Source: Kiritimatiellia bacterium (lineage in GTDB: Bacteria; Verrucomicrobiota; Kiritimatiellia; SLAD01). From it: a stretch of DNA of 6,428 nucleotides. The DNA is taken from the NCBI GenBank assembly GCA_007127595.1, contig SKZA01000058.1:1-6428 (forward strand). The letters are read 5' to 3'. The notes below the pieces were generated by a model. The model did not search any database. It was not told where the DNA came from and saw only the letters and a list, made by a program, of their open reading frames with translations. Positions within the stretch are counted from its first letter, which is position 1, and every line of letters begins with the position of its first letter. Below, piece after piece: positions 1-4,676 of the stretch. Position numbers and translations under genes: made by a program.

Positions 1-291
1 ATCAAGGCCAAATGTTGAGACACTAAGACTTTCAGGACCTACTTCACTGTGGCTACGGAACGAGATTTGGTCGTCGGCAATGGCCTGAGAGATCTCGCGG
101 ACGAGGAAGTCCATCACGGCGCGCGCCTCCTGCGCGCCTTCGACGCGTTTGGTCCCGAGCTCCCACATGCGGGTGGAGTCCGTAAAGACCCGGGACATCA
201 TGAGCACGATCAGCACAAGAATGCCCATGGCTGCAAGCAGTTCGATGAGCGTAAAACCGACGATTTTCGTGTGGCGTTGCATGTTCATCAT
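1..291 (-). CDS. J-like minor pseudopilin (prepilin N-terminal domain), 3' end cut by window edge
   Basis: Ninety-seven residues are visible before the frame leaves the window at position 1. The leader MMNMQRHTKIVG ends in Gly12 and is followed by FTLIEL, the type IV prepilin peptidase site with Glu at mature +5. A hydrophobic helix (about residues 13-35) follows. The next stretch, with RMWELGTKR and EGAQEARAVMDFLVREISQA (about 41-70), is amphipathic and resembles GspJ/PulJ-type minor pseudopilins and the Verru_Chthon cassette protein C style; that family link is inference. The product would sit in the inner membrane and join the tip of a pseudopilus after cleavage. The ATG at 291 overlaps the upstream gene's stop as ATGA, so translation is probably coupled; a second ATG at 288 and a third at 282 are also possible. 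No Shine-Dalgarno is evident. The C-terminal domain is outside the window, so the J-like assignment rests on the N-terminus and on gene order. Confidence 0.85.
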   Translation of the reverse strand, partial: MMNMQRHTKIVGFTLIELLAAMGILVLIVLMMSRVFTDSTRMWELGTKRVEGAQEARAVMDFLVREISQAIADDQISFRSHSEVGPESLSVSTFGLD

Positions 292-815
292 GGCGCAGGA
301 GATGAATTGAAGAACTCTGTATAGAAAAGAATCGGGTCATCGGTCGGGCCAAATGCGCCCGCCAACACTTCCAGCAGGGCATAAGCCCGGTTATCATTGA
401 TCGATTCCACCGTAAAACGATAGCGCACGGCGTAGTCCGTGAGGTCTTCTACGTCGGCCGGGTTGTATTCGATGGTTCGAAAATCCGCTTCATTGGCAAT
501 GACGACCTGTTGCGCCAAATCCGCCCACATATCGGACGAGCGCGGGGGGATTTGCATGTTTTCAATGTTCCCCCAGTTCATGGCCGCCTGTCCGCGCGCG
601 CCGTGAAAGACCTCTTCGGCGAACATGGCGGCGTACGTGTCGTCCACGGCATGTTTATTGGCCGACATGCCGGCCGGGAACAGGGCGAACACGGCCATGA
701 GCCCGATGCTGATGACGAGAATCGACAAGGCGATTTCCATCAGCGTGAAACCGGCGTCGCCACAGAGTGCGGCCCGCGGCGGTGAAATATGCTGAGCTCT
801 ACGGATTGGGTGCAT
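288..815 (-). CDS. I-like minor pseudopilin (prepilin N-terminal domain)
   Basis: This is a complete 175-residue protein. A 22-residue leader with Arg5, Arg6 and Arg14 ends in Gly22, followed by FTLMEIALSILVISIGLM, giving a prepilin peptidase site with Glu at mature +5 and a hydrophobic helix to about residue 45. The FALFPAG motif just after the helix (44-50) and the short length fit GspI/PilV-type minor pseudopilins. They also resemble Verru_Chthon cassette protein B, where a similar Leu-Pro-x-Gly sequence follows the helix (recalled family knowledge). The rest is a small soluble domain with YAVRYRFTVESI and YALLEVL strands (128-151). The start at 815 lies 17 nt inside the upstream H-like gene, with a GAGA five bases before the ATG. 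Its stop overlaps the next ATG. It is expected to help initiate or cap a pseudopilus together with its J- and H-like neighbours. Confidence 0.88.
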   Translation of the reverse strand: MHPIRRAQHISPPRAALCGDAGFTLMEIALSILVISIGLMAVFALFPAGMSANKHAVDDTYAAMFAEEVFHGARGQAAMNWGNIENMQIPPRSSDMWADLAQQVVIANEADFRTIEYNPADVEDLTDYAVRYRFTVESINDNRAYALLEVLAGAFGPTDDPILFYTEFFNSSPAP

Positions 816-1497
816 CGAATTCTCGAATCATGGATTGTCCGGTGATGGCGTTGAACGTTATGCCGCGCAACGGGAGATGGTCGTGAACCGCCAAGTTATT
901 CAGTGTCCCGGTTTCGACATCATATTCCGTCCAGCCCTCCGCCAGGTACACGGTGGGTTGCACGCTGCCGCCCGACATGGTTCCATCCGCTCTGAACACG
1001 AGCGCAAACATCTCCACGACATCTCCGTCATTGTCGGGGAAGCGCACGCCATCGGCAAGGGACGTCATGTAGATGAAATTGCCGGGGCTGTGTTCCAGGT
1101 TGAACATGTTGCGCGGGTAGGGGTCAGCCTGTGTACCCAAGTCCGGTTCGAAGACCACGCTGGGGGGCAACATGTGCCATTCCCCCATGTAGCCGTCGCG
1201 TGATCCGTGAAGGGCAAAAGCACGAAAGGCTTTTTCGACATGAGCTCGGTTATCGCCGCTATACAGCGGGGCCGCATCGTCCGGAAACAGCACATGCACG
1301 ACTTGCCTGGAGGTGATGGCGGTTTGCCGCCCAAGCGATAGGGCTGAATTCAATTGAAACACGGCCGTTCGCAAATTGCCGCCACGGGTGGCGGCCTGGA
1401 ACGTCGGGATGGCAAACACCAGCAACAGGCCGATCAGGCCGATTACGACCATCAGCTCGACCAGTGTGAAGCCTGCGTTTCTTGGATGCGTGTTCAT
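799..1497 (-). CDS. GspH/FimT-like pseudopilin
   Basis: This is a complete 232-residue protein from the ATG at 1497. The nine-residue leader MNTHPRNAG is a typical short prepilin leader, followed by FTLVELMVVIGLIGLLLVFA. The mature part shows GspH/FimT hallmarks: a helix with LRTAVFQLNSALSLGRQTAI (42-61) followed by VVHVLF, then LPPSVVF (110-116), a FRADGTMSGG strand-turn (168-177), and a C-terminal TGQSMIREF (219-227) where family members usually have GR-x-x-I/V. It is longer than classical GspH (about 170 residues), with extra sequence around 72-108 and 183-210. A GTG at 1512 would add five residues and overlap the upstream stop. I prefer the ATG, which lies 8 nt after that stop (TAG, 1506-1508), because it gives the standard leader length. 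Within the operon it would be a minor pseudopilin. Confidence 0.88.
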   Translation of the reverse strand: MNTHPRNAGFTLVELMVVIGLIGLLLVFAIPTFQAATRGGNLRTAVFQLNSALSLGRQTAITSRQVVHVLFPDDAAPLYSGDNRAHVEKAFRAFALHGSRDGYMGEWHMLPPSVVFEPDLGTQADPYPRNMFNLEHSPGNFIYMTSLADGVRFPDNDGDVVEMFALVFRADGTMSGGSVQPTVYLAEGWTEYDVETGTLNNLAVHDHLPLRGITFNAITGQSMIREFDAPNP

Positions 1498-1505
1498 TAT
1501 GCGTG

Positions 1506-2036
1506 CTACCACGATTGGATGCGGCGGGGCGGGTCATCTTCGGGATTCCCCTCGGACCAGACCGCCACAAGCCGTTCCACGGTATCGTCGCCTACGGAGA
1601 TTTCTCCTGAGAAATTGAGGTCTACGGCGACATTATAGGGCTGCTCCCATGGGTCTATGAAGTTGCCCTCATCCATGCTGTGTTCGGTCGTCTCAATAAA
1701 CATGATCCGGCGCGGATTGTTCGCATGATTCACGTTGCCTTCGCCGTCGCGCGCGCGGAGCACGTTCATCAGGTTGGCATTGCCGCCGATATATTCATTG
1801 ATCCCTGCGGCTTGATGCGGAAACCGACTATACTCGTTATAGTAGGCTCGTACGGCCGTATCCAGGGACGATATTTCGGTGCTCGCCTGTGCGCGCTTGG
1901 CGCTTTCCATAGCCCGCCCAATGACGGGGATCGTAATGGCCGCCAGAATCCCAATGATGGCTATCACGACCATGAGTTCGATCAGGGTGAAGCCGCTTAC
2001 AGAAGACCGTGTGCGATGCGTTTCTTTGAATGTCAT
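1506..2036 (-). CDS. Divergent GspG-like pseudopilin (second G-type gene of the cluster)
   Basis: This is a 176-residue protein. Leader MTFKETHRTRSSVSG is cut before FTLIELMVVIAIIGILAAIT, with Glu at mature +5. The core has the major-pseudopilin pattern: a long helix ending in RAMESAKRAQ, then SSLDTAVRAYYNEYSRFP (57-73) and a C-terminal FIDPWEQPY (127-135). In ordinary GspG the last motif reads DPWGxPY, so the glycine is replaced by Glu here. After it comes VDLNFSGE (138-145), an Asp/Asn-rich loop that could bind a metal, as the GspG C-terminal loop binds calcium; that is inference. The start at 2036 is chosen because GGGG at 2046-2049 forms a Shine-Dalgarno 9 nt upstream and the leader is normal in length. 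ATGs at 2051 and 2111 are alternatives. It follows the standard gspG gene by 16 nt. Confidence 0.88.
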   Translation of the reverse strand: MTFKETHRTRSSVSGFTLIELMVVIAIIGILAAITIPVIGRAMESAKRAQASTEISSLDTAVRAYYNEYSRFPHQAAGINEYIGGNANLMNVLRARDGEGNVNHANNPRRIMFIETTEHSMDEGNFIDPWEQPYNVAVDLNFSGEISVGDDTVERLVAVWSEGNPEDDPPRRIQSW

Positions 2037-2045
2037 GACCGTTTT

Positions 2046-2049
2046 CCCC
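2046..2049 (-). promoter_or_regulatory. Ribosome binding site deciding the start of the second G-type pseudopilin
   Basis: The minus strand reads TATGGGGAAAACGGTCATG. The GGGG(A) lies nine bases before the ATG at 2036 and is the clearest Shine-Dalgarno in the window. It favours 2036 over the ATG at 2051, which overlaps the G-run and has no purine-rich sequence upstream. Confidence 0.55.
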
Positions 2050-2052
2050 ATA

Positions 2053-2469
2053 TTAACGAATGATGTCGTACTCTTCCTCATCTCCCGTGGGTCCCCAGGA
2101 CCACAGATCATAAGAGAGTCGGCCGCGTGTGTGATACTGATAGGCGTTGCCCCAAGGATCCTCGAATTTCACTTCATCCACGTAATTCAGAAAGACTTCC
2201 TCAAAGCTTTCCCAGCCTTCAACGGTTGTAATGTCTTGCTGCGGATACAGGCCGAAATGCACGCGGTACTCGGTAAGCGCGTTGCGCAGGAGTTGCAGGT
2301 CCGCGCGCGCCTCCGCGTCGCTGGCCCGGCGGCCCGCATAGCCTGCAATGCCGAGGACAATCGCGCCGAGAATGGCCATGAGCAGGATGACGGTCAGGAG
2401 CTCAACAATGGTAAAACCCGAACGCCGGCGCGCAGCGCGGCCTCGGCTGTCAACAAAAGTCTCATTCAT
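2053..2469 (-). CDS. gspG: Type II secretion-like major pseudopilin GspG
   Basis: This is a 138-residue protein and the first gene of the pseudopilin operon. A basic leader (RGRAARRRSG, residues 9-18) precedes FTIVELLTVILLMAILGA, with Glu at mature +5. The mature protein follows the GspG plan: EARADLQLLRNALTEYRVHFGLYP (53-76), then DPWGNAYQY (104-112) and YDLWSWGPTGD (120-130), which match the family's DPWGNPY and YDLxSxGPDG motifs and C-terminal calcium-binding region. Such proteins polymerise into the periplasmic pseudopilus that drives type II secretion. I chose the ATG at 2469 (GAG six bases upstream). An ATG at 2490 would add seven residues but lies inside a perfect TATAAT, so it would not be transcribed if that promoter is real. 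The frame stays open back to 2736, but only through low-complexity repeat DNA, so longer starts are unlikely. Confidence 0.9.
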   Translation of the reverse strand: MNETFVDSRGRAARRRSGFTIVELLTVILLMAILGAIVLGIAGYAGRRASDAEARADLQLLRNALTEYRVHFGLYPQQDITTVEGWESFEEVFLNYVDEVKFEDPWGNAYQYHTRGRLSYDLWSWGPTGDEEEYDIIR

Positions 2470-2488
2470 TTTGGTCTCAAATACCTTC

Positions 2489-2519
2489 ATTATACACGAT
2501 CCGCTCCCGATTTGTTCAA
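2489..2519 (-). promoter_or_regulatory. Candidate sigma-70-type promoter of the pseudopilin operon
   Basis: On the minus strand TTGAAC (2519-2514) is followed after 19 bases by a perfect TATAAT (2494-2489). Transcription would begin near 2482, leaving about a dozen leader bases before the gspG ATG at 2469. The -10 is consensus, but the -35 matches at only four of six positions and the spacer is longer than the usual 17. This is supported by position and sequence only. Confidence 0.45.
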
Positions 2520-2584
2520 TCGCGATCTTTGAAGTCAATATACCCCGTTTCTGCGAGCTTGTGGAAGGAAAAAGGGGGGGAAGA

Positions 2585-2665
2585 GTGAGACGTGAGAAGT
2601 AAGAAGTAAGAAGTAAGAAGTAAGAAGTCGGACGGTTGGACGGTGGGACAGTTGGACGGTGGGTG
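2585..2665 (+). repeat. Two-part microsatellite: six 7-mers, a joining 7-mer, then four 8-mers
   Basis: The array starts with six heptamers of type GTRAGAM (GTGAGAC, GTGAGAA, then four GTAAGAA; 2585-2626). Next is one GTCGGAC (2627-2633), then four octamers of type RGTKGGAC/G (2634-2665). The same two-part layout in the same orientation occurs at 4113-4178 with different copy numbers. The array lies about 95 nt upstream of the pseudopilin -10 box, after a run of seven G (2574-2580). Confidence 0.9.
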
Positions 2666-2680
2666 TTCGGGTAAGTTGGT

Positions 2681-2770
2681 CGCGTAAGGGTAGACGGGTA
2701 AGTGTAGCCGAGTAAGAGTGGGGGGAGTCTGTACACTTACGCGCCACACGTACTCGGATACCCTTACTCG
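2681..2770. repeat. Nested inverted repeat in the divergent intergenic region
   Basis: An outer pair (2681-2692 with 2759-2770) and an inner pair (2695-2706 with 2732-2743) each match over 12 bases with one mismatch. They could form a hairpin with a 25-nt loop and an asymmetric internal bulge. The arms are built from recurring GTAAG-containing words, so the symmetry may have grown from a degenerate tandem repeat. There is no T-run to suggest a terminator. It could form a cruciform between the two transcription units. Confidence 0.7.
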
Positions 2771-2783
2771 ACCCGCTTCTGGC

Positions 2784-2832
2784 GAGATACGGGATACGGG
2801 ATACGAGATGCGAGATGCGAGACACGGGTTCT
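2784..2832 (+). repeat. Second heptanucleotide array (GAGATAC/GGGATAC/GAGATGC type)
   Basis: Seven consecutive 7-base units can be read: GAGATAC, GGGATAC twice, GAGATGC twice, GAGACAC and GGGTTCT. The array ends four bases before the left arm of the long inverted repeat. The period is 7 as in the other arrays, but the unit sequence differs. Confidence 0.85.
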
Positions 2833-2836
2833 GGGC

Positions 2837-3184
2837 GAACTTCGTTCTAACACATATTCTTCACCTTACTCTCGATTCATTATTTCAAAACTTGAACAGA
2901 AGCTCGCAAAGTACGAGCCGGAAATAATGGGCACCTTGAGTCGGGCCAAGCCTTGCAGCTTGTTGTTAATGTTGTTGAGGAAAATACCCTTTCCGATCAC
3001 GGGCTACTGAACCCCCAACACCCTCCCCCAACATAAAAAAATCAATGGCTCCGGCCTGATTCATGAGCTCAATCCTCATCGCCACTGTCTCCGCGGCCTC
3101 CTGTTCAAAATTCAAATGGGCTTGCCCTGACTCAAGACTCCCGCCCCTACCGCCCCATACTTTGCGCGCTTCTGTTCAAAAAAA
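2837..3184 (+). repeat. Left arm of a ~345-bp imperfect inverted repeat flanking exbB-exbD
   Basis: This stretch is an imperfect reverse complement of 4677-5019 along its whole length. The inner 84 bases (3101-3184 against 4760-4677) align without gaps with 6 mismatches by my count. The outer part is more diverged and needs small gaps, but shares landmarks such as GAACTTCGTTCTAA at the outer end, GAACAGAAGCTCGCAAAG, GTTGTTGAGGAAAA and CCAACACCCTCCCCC. Inside, a ~70-base unit recurs: once on the minus strand (core 2894-2914) and twice on the plus strand (cores 3087-3106 and 3157-3177), each ending in CTNCTGTTCAAAA. No transposase, terminal target duplication or RNA family is recognised. Confidence 0.85.
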
Positions 3185-3257
3185 TCTGTGGCCCGGCCTG
3201 ACTCATGAGCTCAAGCCTCATCGCCAACGTCTCTGCGCGCTTCTGTTCAAAAAAAAG
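3185..3257 (+). repeat. Extra ~73-bp repeat unit next to the left inverted-repeat arm
   Basis: This is a tandem copy of the unit found in the left arm. It contains GGCCTGACTCATGAGCTCAA, then CCTCATCGCCA, GTCTCTGCGCGCTTCTGTTC and an A-run. It is closest to the unit at about 3046-3110 and has no counterpart in the right arm, so the two flanks differ by this one unit. Confidence 0.8.
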
Positions 3258-3291
3258 CATTTGCAAGAGGTAGTCGGCCTTGCCCCCGTGC

Positions 3292-3320
3292 TTGACCCAC
3301 GCGGCCCGACACCTTACAAA
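3292..3320 (+). promoter_or_regulatory. Candidate promoter of exbB
   Basis: TTGACC (3292-3297) is separated by exactly 17 bases from TACAAA (3315-3320), a 5/6 and a 4/6 match to the sigma-70 consensus. Transcription would begin near 3327, giving a leader of about 68 nt that contains the 7-mer array. A 7-base inverted repeat, GCATTTG (3258-3264) with CAAATGC (3317-3323), overlaps the -10 element and could be an operator or hairpin. The support is sequence match and position only. Confidence 0.4.
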
Positions 3321-3334
3321 TGCGAGTGTTTTCC

Positions 3335-3383
3335 GAACCCTGAACCCTGAACCCTGAAACCCGGACCCCGAACCCTGAAACCC
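3335..3383 (+). repeat. Heptanucleotide array (GAACCCT type) just before exbB
   Basis: Seven 7-base units run GAACCCT three times, then GAAACCC, GGACCCC, GAACCCT and GAAACCC, ending 11 bases before the exbB ATG. The same unit occurs three times at 5026-5046, ending 4 bases before the TPR gene. No Shine-Dalgarno is visible between array and start codon. Confidence 0.9.
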
Positions 3384-3394
3384 TCTACATCGAC

Positions 3395-4123
3395 ATGAAC
3401 GCATACACGCTCATCACCCGCACCCTGTTCGCCGCGCTGCTATTGACTCCGGGCATCGCCTTCGCCGAAGCCGCCGAACCCATGGCGCAAAGCATGACCA
3501 TCGGCGAAATCATCCAAACGGGCGGCTGGATCATGTATGTGCTGGGCCTGATGTCTTTGGCGGGCGTGGCGTTGATCGTCTACTTTTTTATCGTGCTGCG
3601 CGAAGATCAGATAACGCCGAAGGAATTCACCCTGGAAGTGAGTCGCCTCATCGCGGAAGGCAATCTCGAAGGCGCGCGCATGGCCTGCCGCAACAAGCCG
3701 TCCCCCGTGGGCGCGGTGACGTTGGCGGCGCTGGATTATACGGAAAACACCGAAGAACCCGATCCGGGCATGATGAAGGAAATCATCGAAGGGGAAGGCA
3801 GTCGCCAGTCGGCGATGATCCAGAATCAGACGCATTACCTGCTCGATATCGGCGTGATTGCGCCGATGATCGGTCTGCTCGGCACGGTGCTGGGCATGTT
3901 GGCGGCGTTCAATGCGGTCGCGTTGGATCTGGCGCGCGCGAAGCCGATCTATCTCGCGCAAGGCGTGTCACAGGCGCTGGTCACGACGGCGGCGGGCCTA
4001 CTGGTCGGTATCCCGGCCATGATCTTCTACGCGTACTTCCGCGGCCGCGCAGGCAAACTGATCGCACGCCTGGAAACGGTGTCGGCGGATCTGCTGACAC
4101 AGTTGATGAGGAGTAAGAAGTGA
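3395..4123 (+). CDS. exbB: MotA/TolQ/ExbB-family proton channel protein with signal peptide
   Basis: This 242-residue protein starts with a Sec-type signal sequence (Arg9, hydrophobic 11-23, likely cut after AFA at 24). Three membrane segments follow: about 45-68, 152-174 and 191-215, with a cytoplasmic stretch (70-150) between the first two. The second helix carries APMIGLLGTVLGM (156-168) and the third ALVTTAAGLLVGIPA (194-208), both diagnostic of the TolQ/ExbB family. It would form the inner-membrane pentamer that, with ExbD, converts proton flow into work on an envelope partner. Thr164 and Thr198 match conserved channel threonines. By alignment to E. coli ExbB, Glu176 is replaced by Gln193. 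The last residues and the stop codon are encoded by the beginning of a 7-mer repeat (4113 onward), so the ancestral C-terminus may have been altered. The start has no visible Shine-Dalgarno. TolQ or a gliding-type homologue are possible alternatives. Confidence 0.92.
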   Translation: MNAYTLITRTLFAALLLTPGIAFAEAAEPMAQSMTIGEIIQTGGWIMYVLGLMSLAGVALIVYFFIVLREDQITPKEFTLEVSRLIAEGNLEGARMACRNKPSPVGAVTLAALDYTENTEEPDPGMMKEIIEGEGSRQSAMIQNQTHYLLDIGVIAPMIGLLGTVLGMLAAFNAVALDLARAKPIYLAQGVSQALVTTAAGLLVGIPAMIFYAYFRGRAGKLIARLETVSADLLTQLMRSKK

Positions 4124-4178
4124 GAAGTAAGACGTGAGACGTGAGAAGTCGGACAGTTGGACGGTGGGACAGTTGGGT
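4113..4178 (+). repeat. Two-part 7-mer/8-mer microsatellite overlapping the exbB stop
   Basis: Five heptamers (GTAAGAA, GTGAGAA, GTAAGAC, GTGAGAC, GTGAGAA; 4113-4147) lead to GTCGGAC (4148-4154) and three octamers (AGTTGGAC, GGTGGGAC, AGTTGGGT; 4155-4178). This is the same layout and orientation as 2585-2665. The exbB stop TGA (4121-4123) lies inside the second heptamer, so the array begins within the coding region. Confidence 0.9.
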
Positions 4179-4180
4179 TT

Positions 4181-4242
4181 CTTGTTGGAGGGGCAAGCTT
4201 CTGCTTGCCCGCGGGCACGCGGAAGCGTGCCCCTCCAAGAAG
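4181..4242. repeat. 62-bp palindromic element between exbB and exbD
   Basis: The two 31-base halves (4181-4211 and 4212-4242) are reverse complements with 4 mismatches, centred on CCGCGG. Each half also contains its own hairpin: GCAAGC-TTCT-GCTTGC (4193-4208) and GCACGC-GGAA-GCGTGC (4215-4230). The RNA or DNA could thus form one long stem or two short ones. It sits within the presumed exbBD transcript, where it might affect mRNA stability or exbD expression. No T-run follows, so it is not a classical terminator. It looks like a REP- or MITE-type extragenic palindrome. Confidence 0.85.
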
Positions 4243-4258
4243 ATGTGAATAAGTACAG

Positions 4259-4675
4259 ATGAATTTCAGGAAACAGATTAAACCGGATGCGGTCGGGTTT
4301 CAGTTGGCCCCGATGATTGATGTGGTCTTTCTCCTGCTCTGCTTCTTCATGACCAGCCAGATCTTCGCGCAGTGGGAAACCGAGATCGACATCACGTTGC
4401 CGACGGCGGAAACCGGCCAGATACCGGAACGATTGCCGGGCGAGATCGTCATTAACATCCGCGCCGATGGCGGGTTGGTGGTCAATGCGCAGCCGGTGAC
4501 CGAAGCGCAGTTGGCGGATATGTTGGGGCGCGTGGCCGACATGTTCCCGGGCCAGCCGGTGTTGATCCGCGCGGATCGCCGAACGGAATACGAGCACGTC
4601 ATTAGTGTCCTGGACCTGTGCCGTCAGGCGGATATCTGGAACATCTCGTTCGCGACCGGCGTCCCGGAACGGTAA
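4259..4675 (+). CDS. exbD: ExbD/TolR-family biopolymer transport protein
   Basis: This 138-residue protein has the usual ExbD plan. A short basic cytoplasmic N-terminus (FRKQIKPD) leads to one membrane helix (about 17-38) containing LAPMIDVVFLLLCFF. Asp21 in that helix is the conserved proton-carrying aspartate, equivalent to Asp25 of E. coli ExbD. The periplasmic domain (about 40-138) has the family's beta-alpha pattern, with LPTAE (47-51), EIVINIRADGGLVVNAQPV (62-80), VLIRADRRTEYEHVISVLDL (101-120) and a final strand WNISFATG (127-134). It pairs with the ExbB-type channel encoded just upstream. The intergenic gap of 135 nt is long for an exbBD pair and is filled by a microsatellite and a palindrome. 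I see no Shine-Dalgarno before the ATG. One base after the stop, the right arm of the long inverted repeat begins. TolR is an equally good family name. Confidence 0.93.
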   Translation: MNFRKQIKPDAVGFQLAPMIDVVFLLLCFFMTSQIFAQWETEIDITLPTAETGQIPERLPGEIVINIRADGGLVVNAQPVTEAQLADMLGRVADMFPGQPVLIRADRRTEYEHVISVLDLCRQADIWNISFATGVPER

Positions 4676-4676
4676 C

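Noticed and set aside
2037..2111. Earlier starts (2051 or 2111) for the second G-type pseudopilin
   Set aside because: The start at 2111 would overlap gspG by about 59 bases and give a 40-residue leader. The start at 2051 lacks a ribosome site, whereas 2036 has GGGGA at suitable spacing.
2470..2736. A longer N-terminus for the GspG protein, starting as far up as 2736
   Set aside because: The extension would be encoded by the 7-mer/8-mer array and candidate promoter, gives low-complexity Ser/Thr/Leu/Tyr sequence, and would place the prepilin cleavage site more than 100 residues from the start.
2585..3383. CRISPR array
   Set aside because: The tandem units are 7-8 bases with no spacers, and the ~70-base units lack regular repeat-spacer structure; no cas gene is present.
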